From Treponema sp. (lineage in GTDB: Bacteria > Spirochaetota > Spirochaetia > Treponematales > Treponemataceae), in NCBI GenBank assembly GCA_017963165.1, contig JAGCTZ010000084.1, positions 1 through 35,025 on the forward strand: a stretch of DNA of 35,025 bases, in the 5' to 3' direction. The translations under genes and the position numbers were made by a program. A model generated the notes under the pieces. That model did no database searches, was not told the origin of the DNA, and saw only the letters and a program-made list of their open reading frames with translations. Positions 12,948 through 22,181 of this stretch are shown one piece after another (the first letter of the stretch is position 1; each line of letters opens with the position of its first letter).

Positions 12948-15031
12948 TGAAAAAAAGTATAGCCTTTTTATTTGTATTTTCAGTTTTTGCCTTATGTCTT
13001 AAGAACACTTCAATTCTTAATGCACAGGAAACTACTGCAAATGCAGGTCTTGCTGTTCCTGAGCAGGGAATAAGAACCGGAGAAGAAGGTTTTGCTGCTG
13101 AAGAATTCCGTAGAGGTGTTCAGGCTTTCTACAAGGGTTCGTTTAATGATGCAATAGTTCAATTTGAAAAGGCATTGTCTTATATGCCTAATGATAATCT
13201 TATTCTTGAATGGCTCGGTAAAGCTTATTACAAGGCTGGTATGGAAGGAACTGCTCTTTCTTACTGGCAGGTTGCTTCTGATAATGGTTATGGCGGACTT
13301 TTACTTGATAATAAAATTAAAGTTGTAAAGGAGCGTCGTGTTACAGGAGATTCTTCTGACAAGCTTATGAGACTTTCGGAATCCGGAAGCTTTTCCGGAA
13401 CTGTAAACGATACTCTTGTTTTTTCGGGGCCTGTTTCTGTGCTTCCTGATTATGATGGAAGTTTCTGGATAACTGCATACGGTTCTAATGAGCTTTTAAA
13501 AATCACCTTAAACGGAAAAGTTGTAGAAAGAATTACAGGGCCGCTTACAGGTTTTGACAGACCTCTTGATATTATAAGACTTCAGGATGGAAATCTTTTG
13601 GTGAGCGAAAGCGCTGGTGACAGGCTTGCCCTTCTTTCTGAAAAAGGTAAGTTCATAAAATATATCGGTTCAAAAGGAAGGGGTATAGGAAATGTTGTTG
13701 GACCTCAATTTCTTGCACAGGATTCTCTTGGACGAATATATGTAACTGATTACGGAAATCGTCGAGTTGATGTTTTTGATTCAGAAGGAAACGGATTGTT
13801 TTTCTTTGGTGGAAAGAGCGGCGATTTTAATGGCCTTAAATGTCCTACAGGGATTGCAGTTGTAGAAGACAGTATTTTTGTTGCAGATGAAGATACTGGC
13901 TGTATTTATGAATTTGACCGCTCAGGAAATTATCTTCGCAATCTTGTAGAAAAAGATACCTTTGATAAACCCGAAGCAATTAAGCTTTGGCAGGGAAGTC
14001 TTATTGTTACCGACAAAAATAAAATTGTTTCTGTAGATTATTCTACAGGTTCTATATTTGAGTATGCACGAACAGGAAATGCTCCAAGTCGTGTAACAGC
14101 TGCTGTTCCTGATGTAAATAATAATGTAATTGTTACGGATATTACTGCTAACGAAATATATATTATGTCAAAGGTTCAGGAGCTTGTTGGTGGACTTTTT
14201 GTTCAGATAGAACAGGTTGATGCTTCCAGATTCCCTGAAGTTACTGTAGAAGTTAAGGTCGAAAACAGACATAGACAACCGGTTGTTGGTCTTGAACTTG
14301 AAAACTTTTATTTTACAGAAAACAAAAGAACTGTTTCTAATTTACAGTTTATTGGTAGTGCCGCAAATAATACTTATGCCGACATAACAATAATTATTGA
14401 CCGCTCAACTTCTATGAATAATTATTCTGCCGAAATTGAAACAGCCGTAAAAGAAATTGCAGCTTCTATGAACGGACGAGGAACTTTAAGGGTAATTTCT
14501 GCTGGTGCAATACCTGTTACAGAATATACCGGCAGTCCTGATTATGTTTCTGATTTTACAATGGAAGCTCTTAAAAATCCGTCATCAAAAAATGTACCTG
14601 CTGATTTAGCAATTCGTCTTGCTGCAAACGATCTTATTAATGCAGCAAAGAAACGTGCCATAATAATGATTTCTGATGGTTCTGTAAGCGAAAGTTCTTT
14701 TGCAAAATATACACTTTCTGAATTGTCTGCTTATCTTGGAAATAATGCAATTGATTTTTCATTCATTCAGGTTTCGCAAGGTGCCGTAAGCAGAGAATAT
14801 GATTATCTTGTAAATAATTCTTCTGGTGAACTTTATTATGTTTTCAGACCGGAAGGACTTGGTTCAATTGTAAAAGATATTATCAATCTGCCGCAGGGAA
14901 CTTACCAGCTTAAATATGTTTCTGCACTTCAGAAAAACTTTGGTGAAGCATATCTTCCTGTAGAAGCAGAAGTTTATCTTATGAACCGAAGTGGTCGTGA
15001 CGAAAGCGGATATTTTGCACCGTTAGAATAA
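12947..15031 (+). CDS. Exported TPR / beta-propeller / von Willebrand A protein
   Basis: A 694-residue exported protein. A signal peptide (MKKSIAFLFVFSVFALCL... up to LNAQE, about residue 26) is followed by a TPR pair (about 50-110: FRRGVQAFYKGSFNDAIVQFEKAL). Next is an NHL-type beta-propeller (about 140-415, repeated GRIYVTDYGNRRVDVFDSEG-like blades). The C-terminal VWA domain (about 480-665) has the metal-site motif DRSTSMNN (Asp485-x-Ser-x-Ser) and MISDGS. It is coupled to the upstream TPR gene by a one-base overlap. The combination points to an extracytoplasmic adhesion or assembly scaffold that binds protein ligands through the VWA metal site; the ligand is unknown. It ends the plus-strand operon, and the next gene converges on it. 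Confidence 0.85.
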   Translation: MKKSIAFLFVFSVFALCLKNTSILNAQETTANAGLAVPEQGIRTGEEGFAAEEFRRGVQAFYKGSFNDAIVQFEKALSYMPNDNLILEWLGKAYYKAGMEGTALSYWQVASDNGYGGLLLDNKIKVVKERRVTGDSSDKLMRLSESGSFSGTVNDTLVFSGPVSVLPDYDGSFWITAYGSNELLKITLNGKVVERITGPLTGFDRPLDIIRLQDGNLLVSESAGDRLALLSEKGKFIKYIGSKGRGIGNVVGPQFLAQDSLGRIYVTDYGNRRVDVFDSEGNGLFFFGGKSGDFNGLKCPTGIAVVEDSIFVADEDTGCIYEFDRSGNYLRNLVEKDTFDKPEAIKLWQGSLIVTDKNKIVSVDYSTGSIFEYARTGNAPSRVTAAVPDVNNNVIVTDITANEIYIMSKVQELVGGLFVQIEQVDASRFPEVTVEVKVENRHRQPVVGLELENFYFTENKRTVSNLQFIGSAANNTYADITIIIDRSTSMNNYSAEIETAVKEIAASMNGRGTLRVISAGAIPVTEYTGSPDYVSDFTMEALKNPSSKNVPADLAIRLAANDLINAAKKRAIIMISDGSVSESSFAKYTLSELSAYLGNNAIDFSFIQVSQGAVSREYDYLVNNSSGELYYVFRPEGLGSIVKDIINLPQGTYQLKYVSALQKNFGEAYLPVEAEVYLMNRSGRDESGYFAPLE

Positions 15032-15064
15032 ACTAACAATAAACGATGCCTATCGAGCTGTAAA

Positions 15065-18000
15065 TTAATAAGTTATTTTTATTCCCAGGTTATATGAAAT
15101 TGAAAGTCTGAAGGTTTTGTTCTGTTCAAAGCCGAATAATATTCCTGCGCCCGAAGTCATAAAAACATTATCACGAAAACTTAATTCTGCGGTACGTTTG
15201 TATTCATAAGTTTGTTTATTTATTTTATTTTGTCTTGAAAGTGAAATATTTGCGCTATCTCTTACAGAAGATTTAAAATCCATTTCCCTTGATTTTTCCC
15301 ACAAAGCATTTGTTGTTATAAGCAGAAGGCTGTTTTTGGAATTTCTGTTCCAGGATGAGGAAACCTTAAAGCTCCAGTTTATTTTCTGGTCGATGGAAAA
15401 GTCAGTGTTTATAGTAATAGTATTTGAATTGTCTATATAAAAAAGCATTAATTCGCTTGATGAAATTACAAAAGAAGAAGCGGCTTTTTCTATTGGGGAA
15501 AACTTATAAATTGCTGTTACAGAACTAATATATTCTTCCTGTTTATACCAGTCAAAAAGTTCAAGTGTGCTGTCTGTTCCAAAAAGATTTATAAAGGTTG
15601 AAGCGGCAGAAAGTCTAAGCTGGTAAAGATCGTTCGTTGTTGTTCCTGTTGTGATAATATTTCTGGAAGCACCGGCGCTTGCTGAATATGGGATGTATAA
15701 ATCTTTTATGTCATTAAAAAGTTTTCGTCGCCAGCTTATGTCGTATTCTAGATTTTCTGTGGCATAAGTTTCATTGCCATTGATAATTGTTTGTTTAAGC
15801 TTTGTGCTTAAAGATTTTTGGAAAAGCGAATATAATGGAATTGATTTATAAAATAGTTCATAGTTGGTCTGGTTCTGGAAAAGATTTTTCAGGTCATCAG
15901 AATAATTTTTATTTTCGCTTGATTTTTGTTCAAAGCCTGCTTTATGAATAATATTGATTGTAAATGCATTATTCTGAGTTGAAAAAGGCAAAGAGAATTT
16001 TATGATATCTGATGTAGAAAGTTTTTTGTTTTCCGGTTTATGTGTGTTTGAAAAATCAATTGAAAAAACTGGACTAAGCTTTGCTAATGGTATAGATGCT
16101 TTAAGTGTCGTAGAAAAACTTGTTGTTCTTGAAGCGGCATCTTTTCCGTCAGAGAATTGAAATACAGATGAATTATACCATTGTGAAAAATAATTATATC
16201 TGGAAGTTAAATTTTTTTCTGCTTTCTGACTGGCATTTATTTTTGAATTAAAAGAAAAACTTGTTTGATCTGTTTTTATATCTGAGTCAAGTTGTGCTTC
16301 ATAATTTTGTGTTTGAATAAGACCTGTGTTTTTTGCATATATTTGTGTCGCTGTAGAAACTGGAAAATTCAATTTAGAAAAATCAAACTTGATCCAGTCT
16401 TTTTTTTCGTATGCACTTGTGCTGCCGGAATATCTGTAAGCTTCGCCTAACTCTAGAAACGAAAAAGCCGGCTGTTGCGTTTGCAGGGAATGACCGGCAG
16501 TTTTAAGGAAATTGGAATTTCTGCTAAAAGAAGAAAAAGCTGTATCTGCATCTGCCGAAAGATTAAATCCTAAAAATGAAGTGCCACCTTTTACAGAAGT
16601 GTTTACATAATCAGTGATTCTTTTTCCATTGTCGGTTCGAATTGAAACTCCTTGTGTTGATTCTGCTTCTGCAGACCAGAAATTATTTTTATATTTTAAA
16701 ATAGTTTTATTTTTTGAAGTAAAAAATGGTGAATTGGTTTTATAATATACACCTGAAACATAAAGATGTCCTTGTGGTTGTTCAGCGTTTTCGAGGATTT
16801 GTGGAATTACAATAATTTTTTGAAGCTGAGGAACAGAATCCTTGTTCAATATTATTTCGTATTCAGTTTCCTCTGGTTTTGTTCCATCAAGTAAAACTGA
16901 ATTATTTTTAAGTAGAATTGTAAGAGTGTGAAAGGTTTTGTTATAAGAAACTAACTTGTTTATAAGCTGTTCTTTTAATTTTATCTCAAGAACTTTTTCT
17001 TCAAGCGAAGATTCAAGAAGTAAAGTTATTTCTGCATTTTCAGTAATTGCAAAATCAAAATTAATGCTTTCATATTGGGAAAAATCGCTGGCTGTAAAAT
17101 ACGAGGTTGTAGTAATCTTTCGTTCCTGGTCTGTCGCAGTTGTGTCATCTATAGTCCAGAAAATATCGATTATGTCGGAGCTTTTTTCTGGAAGCGAATG
17201 TGCAGCAGTTACTCCTTTACCAGTATTCATCATGACAGACGAAAACTCTGTTTTCATTTTCTCTGTGATATTTGAGTCTTCTATTGCAGCTGCAAGAATA
17301 TCATTTAAAGTAAGGTTGTCATTTGAAAAACTTAATCCTGTCGTAAAGGCAGAAAAAGTTCCATATGATTTGTCTGTAGTAGCTGCGCCTTTTTCTGGCG
17401 TGTATGGATATTTTCCTGTAAAACTAAGATTAAGTTTTAGCTGCTTCGTGAAATTATAAATATATCCTATCGCCGTTGTAAAAGCACCGTTTGAAATATT
17501 ATTGCTTTCTTCGTTGTAAGTTATATAAACTTTATCAAGTTCTCCAACTTCGTAGGGAAGTGTAACAAAACCTGTGTCGCTGTTATAAAAGGCGCCTGGT
17601 TCTAATATACCGTTTATAAAAACTTGTACAGTGCCAGCTGAAGCACGTTTACCAATATCATATTCTTTAACTGGAGAATAACTTCGTTCTGTTATGATGA
17701 GCGGAAAATCGGTTGTGTTATTTAAATATAACAAAGGATATCTGTCTGCAAAAGGAAATCTGTATTCAGGTAAAAGAGGAGTAACTTCTGTGTTTTTTGA
17801 ATTACTTATTATTGCAAAATTTGTTTCACCAAATGAATACGGAAAACCAGTCACCTTATAAAAAGGATTTTGTGTACCAGAATATCTGTCAGTTACAAGA
17901 TAATCGGAATTGTCTTTATAATCAGAAAGCTTGTAAAGATTTGAACAAAGATATGGCGAAAAAGTTTCTGGTGTCTGAATTATAAATGCTTTTGTGCCAT

Positions 18001-18970
18001 CGATATTACATGTAATGTCTGTAGCATTCAACGAAGAATACTGAGAAAGATTTATTGTGTAATCAGAACTGCTGTTAAAAAATTGCTGTATTTTTCCTGC
18101 AAATGTAGAAGCGTTATCGTAGGATCCGGTGTCAGACAGAAGTTTATCGCAATCAACTGGTGTAATAAAAGTTATAAGAATATAAGGAACTGTTTTTTTC
18201 GGACCAAGCAAAACTGCTTCTTCAGAAAGAATAAGAAGCTTCTGACTTTCTAAAATAATAAAATCTGCTGGTGTTAATTTTTCATAACTTATACCATGAT
18301 TGTCTTTATAATTTCCGCCTTCACTTTGAATATATACATTTTTTATCTCGGAAATTACATCAGAAGGAATAACAAATGCCTGTGAACGGGCATAATTTTC
18401 TGCTTTGATTAAAGAATCAGAAACTTTATTTTTTCCGTGAAATGTGGCCGTCTTAGTTTCTGTCATGTCATAACGAAGCAAAAAATCGCCGGACCAATTA
18501 TTGTTTTCATAATCGGTAAAATGGAGCATAACGCCGGGAGCTTGATTCTGTCCACCAGTGGCACCATAACCTATGCTTTGTGATGAATATTCGGAGGGAA
18601 AAGTGATCCCTCTGTTAGAAAAAGTTAACAGGTTTAGATACTTTCTACCGTTATAACCAAATGTATATGTATTATTTTTAAATTCATCAAGAAATTCCAT
18701 TGAAAAAAATAAGTCAGGTGTAATGTGGATAAGCGCAGATAAATCAACTTCCTGTTTGAATACAGGCGGCTGAGCACTTAATCCAAAAGGGTTTCCAAAC
18801 CCAAAAGTAGAATCAATTGTTCCTTCAAGATCGCCTTTCCAGTAGCCGTTTATTTCCCAGTTTTTTTCCTGTGCGGTTAAAAGCGACTCAAATGGAAGCC
18901 ATAAATTAAATAATGAAAGAAGTGCCGCAACAATTAAAACTTTTGTTCCTTTACCAAGATTTTCAAGCAT
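15065..18970 (-). other. Exported, probably outer-membrane beta-barrel part of the dinB fusion frame (possible separate gene)
   Basis: From Met389 of the fused frame: MLENLGKGTK, then a hydrophobic stretch ending LLTAQ|EKNWE, which is what a stand-alone signal peptide would look like, followed by ~1,270 residues. The body is rich in Ser, Thr, Asn and aromatics with alternating polarity. It contains a segment VQVFINGILEPGAFYNSDTG and ends LSISYNLGIKITY; a terminal aromatic after an amphipathic strand is typical of outer-membrane proteins. There is no well-placed Shine-Dalgarno before Met389 (AAGG abuts the ATG), which weakens the separate-gene reading. I do not recognise a named family; surface or secretion roles are guesses. 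Confidence 0.6.
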
Positions 18971-20134
18971 CCTTGCTTTATGAATTTTTATTTCCGGATG
19001 CTTTTTTTCTAATCCCAAAATTGCCTTTTCAACCTTTTGTTTTTTTTCAGAACCGTCATCAAAAAGACTCGGCTGATATGGCCTTTCAGAGCTTTCGATA
19101 TTTTCAAGGGCAATTCCTATAAGCCTTACTCCACGACCACGTTCATACTTTCGTTCAAAAAGTTCTTTTGCAGCAGAATATAAAGTATCAAGTGTAAGTA
19201 CTGAATATGAAAAAGTCTGTTGAATTGAAACTGTAGAAAAATCTTCATAACGGATTTTGACCATTACAGTTCGCGAAAAACCGTTTTCTTTAAGAAGCCT
19301 GAAAATGACGGAATGACATAATTCCAGAATTGTTGTTTCAATCGTATAAATATTGCTTATATCAACAGGAAAAGTCGTTTCATTGCTTATAGAATGGCTT
19401 TTTGCTTTTCTATCAAAATTGACAACATCAATTCCTCTGACAACATTATATAAAAAGTTTCCTGTATTTTGACCAAACATAAAGGTCAGGGCTTCGGGTG
19501 TCTTTTCAAAAATATCACGTGTAGTCTTAAGACCGTTAGCTTTAAGTGCTTCATAAGTTTTATCACCAATTCCCCAGACTTTTCGTAATGGAAGATTAAG
19601 CATGAATTCCTGTTCTGTGCCTTCATCAATATAATAAAATCCGTCAGGTTTTTTCATGTCAGAAGCAAGCTTTGCAAGATATTTTGTAGGTGCAAGTCCA
19701 ATTGAAACTGTAAGCCCAGTTTCTTCTTTTACACGCTGTTTTATTTTCATTGCTGTTTCTTTTGGAGGACCAAAAAGCTTTTCTGTCCCGGTAATATCAA
19801 TGAAGGCTTCATCAATAGACATCTGCTGAACATCCGGAGAAAAATCTTTAAAAATATTCATAATCTGATAAGAAAGCTCTGAATATCTTTTCATTCTTCC
19901 ATGAACATAAATACCTTGAGGACATAACTGATAAGCTTTTGCAACAGGCATTGCAGAATGAACACCAAAAACTCTTGCTTCATAAGATGCTGTAGAAACA
20001 ACGCTTCGTTTATCTTCTGGTTTTCCGCCGACAATAACAGGTTTTCCGCGATATTCAGGATGGTCAAGTTGTTCAACAGAAGCAAAAAAAGCGTCAAGAT
20101 CTGCATGTAAAAAATAATGCTTTATTCCGCTCAT
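15065..20134 (-). CDS. dinB: DNA polymerase IV joined in frame to an exported barrel-like protein
   Basis: One uninterrupted frame of 1,689 codons. Residues 1 to ~390 are a complete Y-family translesion polymerase: HADLDAFFASVEQ (Asp12 metal ligand), SIDEAFIDITG (Asp108, Glu109), helix-hairpin-helix, little finger, and a C-terminal SLFDDGSEKKQKVEKAI...KARMLE tail like that where family members normally end. The frame continues without a stop into KVLIVAALLSLFNLWLPF, a textbook signal-peptide core, and ~1,280 residues of Ser/Asn/Tyr-rich beta sequence. The upstream membrane-protein gene overlaps its ATG by 4 bases (ATGA). A cytosolic polymerase fused to an exported barrel is biologically odd. 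Either the second protein starts internally near Met389, a stop codon has been lost, or the two are cut apart after translation. Confidence 0.85.
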   Translation of the reverse strand: MSGIKHYFLHADLDAFFASVEQLDHPEYRGKPVIVGGKPEDKRSVVSTASYEARVFGVHSAMPVAKAYQLCPQGIYVHGRMKRYSELSYQIMNIFKDFSPDVQQMSIDEAFIDITGTEKLFGPPKETAMKIKQRVKEETGLTVSIGLAPTKYLAKLASDMKKPDGFYYIDEGTEQEFMLNLPLRKVWGIGDKTYEALKANGLKTTRDIFEKTPEALTFMFGQNTGNFLYNVVRGIDVVNFDRKAKSHSISNETTFPVDISNIYTIETTILELCHSVIFRLLKENGFSRTVMVKIRYEDFSTVSIQQTFSYSVLTLDTLYSAAKELFERKYERGRGVRLIGIALENIESSERPYQPSLFDDGSEKKQKVEKAILGLEKKHPEIKIHKARMLENLGKGTKVLIVAALLSLFNLWLPFESLLTAQEKNWEINGYWKGDLEGTIDSTFGFGNPFGLSAQPPVFKQEVDLSALIHITPDLFFSMEFLDEFKNNTYTFGYNGRKYLNLLTFSNRGITFPSEYSSQSIGYGATGGQNQAPGVMLHFTDYENNNWSGDFLLRYDMTETKTATFHGKNKVSDSLIKAENYARSQAFVIPSDVISEIKNVYIQSEGGNYKDNHGISYEKLTPADFIILESQKLLILSEEAVLLGPKKTVPYILITFITPVDCDKLLSDTGSYDNASTFAGKIQQFFNSSSDYTINLSQYSSLNATDITCNIDGTKAFIIQTPETFSPYLCSNLYKLSDYKDNSDYLVTDRYSGTQNPFYKVTGFPYSFGETNFAIISNSKNTEVTPLLPEYRFPFADRYPLLYLNNTTDFPLIITERSYSPVKEYDIGKRASAGTVQVFINGILEPGAFYNSDTGFVTLPYEVGELDKVYITYNEESNNISNGAFTTAIGYIYNFTKQLKLNLSFTGKYPYTPEKGAATTDKSYGTFSAFTTGLSFSNDNLTLNDILAAAIEDSNITEKMKTEFSSVMMNTGKGVTAAHSLPEKSSDIIDIFWTIDDTTATDQERKITTTSYFTASDFSQYESINFDFAITENAEITLLLESSLEEKVLEIKLKEQLINKLVSYNKTFHTLTILLKNNSVLLDGTKPEETEYEIILNKDSVPQLQKIIVIPQILENAEQPQGHLYVSGVYYKTNSPFFTSKNKTILKYKNNFWSAEAESTQGVSIRTDNGKRITDYVNTSVKGGTSFLGFNLSADADTAFSSFSRNSNFLKTAGHSLQTQQPAFSFLELGEAYRYSGSTSAYEKKDWIKFDFSKLNFPVSTATQIYAKNTGLIQTQNYEAQLDSDIKTDQTSFSFNSKINASQKAEKNLTSRYNYFSQWYNSSVFQFSDGKDAASRTTSFSTTLKASIPLAKLSPVFSIDFSNTHKPENKKLSTSDIIKFSLPFSTQNNAFTINIIHKAGFEQKSSENKNYSDDLKNLFQNQTNYELFYKSIPLYSLFQKSLSTKLKQTIINGNETYATENLEYDISWRRKLFNDIKDLYIPYSASAGASRNIITTGTTTNDLYQLRLSAASTFINLFGTDSTLELFDWYKQEEYISSVTAIYKFSPIEKAASSFVISSSELMLFYIDNSNTITINTDFSIDQKINWSFKVSSSWNRNSKNSLLLITTNALWEKSREMDFKSSVRDSANISLSRQNKINKQTYEYKRTAELSFRDNVFMTSGAGILFGFEQNKTFRLSISYNLGIKITY

Positions 20135-22068
20135 TGCTCAACCTCTGAATTTTCTTTCATTTCAAGAGTTTTTATAACCGAATAATATCCGCCATTTATC
20201 TGAGAATAAAAAATCTGTTCGGCTGTTACAATCTGTGCGCAATTAGAAGAACCGTAACTAAATTCAAGCTTTTGAGATGGGTATACAGGCATTGAAAAAA
20301 GTGCCGTTTCTGTCGAAGCAGAGATAAAATCATTTTCGGAATATAAAACTGGCTGAACACCTTCCTGCAAAGATGTAACTGTTATCGAAGAATAAACAGG
20401 ATTTTCATTTGAAACAATTGTAATGTGTCTGATTATATCAGAGAAAACTGTTTTTTCATCATAAGAAAGCTCAAAATCATAAGCCGTAGAATCATCTTGC
20501 GGAACAACTCTAACAACACCAGCAGGCGCTTTTCTGTTTGAATAAATAGTTCTGTTCAAAATAGTGATTATTATGAAGATTAAAATATAAGCAAGGCTTA
20601 TAACAAGAGCATAAATACGTTTTTTTGCATAACGCTTCTTCATAGCATTTAAAATACGCAGCCACATAAGATATACCGGCAGAAGAATTAAAGACAGCAG
20701 CAAAGGAAGATAATTACTCTGTACAAGCATATTATGAAGCTTTTCGGAATCCGAAATTGTAAAAAGCGTATTTATATATGGAATAAAAGGAAAAACCATA
20801 AAAACAAAAAGTATTATGTGTACCCAGTTTCTGCGGAAAATCAATGAAAGCACAGAGAAAAAGTAAATCATCAGGAAAATTGGAAAAAGAGAAATATCAA
20901 GCAGCGTAAAAATTACCATGTTCATTTGGGTATCTATGACAAGAATAAAATCAAGCGAACGGGTAGTGTATTTTTTCAAAAGCGACAGATTAAGCATATT
21001 AAACAGCGACACAAAAAGCATCGACAAGGAAATCTGCAAAATCTGACAGCCATAAACAGTATAATTTGTGCTTGATTCAGGAACTGCAAGTAAATAAAGT
21101 CCTTTTCCCGTAAAAAAGCCTATAACCGAAAGAATATAAATACTTGGAATTACATACCAGTTTGAACGGATTTCCTGCCAGAATTCCTTTCGTGCTGTTT
21201 TATTAACAAAGCCTACGCAGAAAACCAGCAGAAATCCCATTATGATAACTACTAAAAGTGTCCTTACAATAACATATTCCGAAAACCAGATTCTTTTACC
21301 AAAGAACATAAACATAAATGTATGTGAATCATCCTGGCTGAATCTTGATTTTTCAAAGGAGTTTATACAGTATTTTATAACCTGTTCTGCTTTTTCCGGA
21401 GATTTTATATCTGCATTGACGCAGGGAATATCTGCTTCAAGAAAAGAAAGAAATTGTCTGTCTGTAGAAAAAGTATAATCAAGTACCTGGCTGATGAACG
21501 AAAGGGGCAGTCCGTCATTAAGTTTTGCCACAGAATATGCATCAAACATGTCTTTAGTCATCCAGGTAGGCGAATGATGACCGTTACTTCCCGAAATGAT
21601 TGAATTTTTCTTTGCCGAAAGATTAAAAATATAAACAGAATTATGAATATTTGAATTAAGTGACTGAACAAAAACTTCGGAGCCATAAATGATATTAGAA
21701 CGTGGAATATTCAAAGTACTTCCATAACATAAAACAAGGGTCGAATTAAATTTCTGGGTGCTCAACTGTTCAATAACCGGAAGTAAAAGATTTTTATTGT
21801 TACAGGCATCTTCCATGTCAAAAAGAATTACTAAATTGTGCTCACTTTTTATGTCTTCGGGGGAAAAACTGACGATAATATTATAGGGAAGATTATTTAT
21901 TCCGCTTGCAGCTAACGGCTGAATTTGTGGATGAACCTCATTTTTTGTTAAAAAAGTGAAAACATCATCGCATAAAACTGTTCCTTTGTTATTTGTCTGT
22001 GCAAAAGCGAAGTTAAGCAGTATAGAGAAAAGAAAAATCATATAAAAGGATTTTTTTAGCGACTTCAT
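20131..22068 (-). CDS. Polytopic membrane protein with an exported M28-like N-terminal domain
   Basis: A 645-residue protein. A signal peptide (KSFYMIFLFSILLNFAFAQ) leads into a ~240-residue exported domain. In it, NLVILFDMEDACNN, SGSNGHHSPTWMTKDMF and FLEADIPCVNADI echo the metallo-aminopeptidase/M28 arrangement (HHSP, IPxVN) without a complete set of metal ligands. From about residue 270 there are about seven or eight membrane helices, starting IVRTLLVVIIMGFLLVFCVGFV, and a C-terminal exported beta domain with YSSITVTSLQEG. A catalytically dead M28 relative anchored by membrane helices is the best guess. The stop codon overlaps the dinB ATG by 4 bases, so the two are co-translated. It is divergent from the gene at 22182. 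I do not recognise a characterised homologue. Confidence 0.72.
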   Translation of the reverse strand: MKSLKKSFYMIFLFSILLNFAFAQTNNKGTVLCDDVFTFLTKNEVHPQIQPLAASGINNLPYNIIVSFSPEDIKSEHNLVILFDMEDACNNKNLLLPVIEQLSTQKFNSTLVLCYGSTLNIPRSNIIYGSEVFVQSLNSNIHNSVYIFNLSAKKNSIISGSNGHHSPTWMTKDMFDAYSVAKLNDGLPLSFISQVLDYTFSTDRQFLSFLEADIPCVNADIKSPEKAEQVIKYCINSFEKSRFSQDDSHTFMFMFFGKRIWFSEYVIVRTLLVVIIMGFLLVFCVGFVNKTARKEFWQEIRSNWYVIPSIYILSVIGFFTGKGLYLLAVPESSTNYTVYGCQILQISLSMLFVSLFNMLNLSLLKKYTTRSLDFILVIDTQMNMVIFTLLDISLFPIFLMIYFFSVLSLIFRRNWVHIILFVFMVFPFIPYINTLFTISDSEKLHNMLVQSNYLPLLLSLILLPVYLMWLRILNAMKKRYAKKRIYALVISLAYILIFIIITILNRTIYSNRKAPAGVVRVVPQDDSTAYDFELSYDEKTVFSDIIRHITIVSNENPVYSSITVTSLQEGVQPVLYSENDFISASTETALFSMPVYPSQKLEFSYGSSNCAQIVTAEQIFYSQINGGYYSVIKTLEMKENSEVEQ

Positions 22069-22093
22069 TCACGTTTAGTTTATTATTTAAGTG

Positions 22094-22122
22094 TTTACAA
22101 TGCAAGACCCTTATAGTATAAT
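22094..22122 (+). promoter_or_regulatory. Promoter of the 22182-27366 operon
   Basis: TTTACA (-35), 17-bp spacer, TATAAT (-10) on the plus strand, about 60 bp before the ATG at 22182. Confidence 0.75.
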
Positions 22123-22181
22123 GAAATGAAGTACAGATATATCTGTCATATAACAAAAAGTAATTAAGATGAGAAGGGAAA

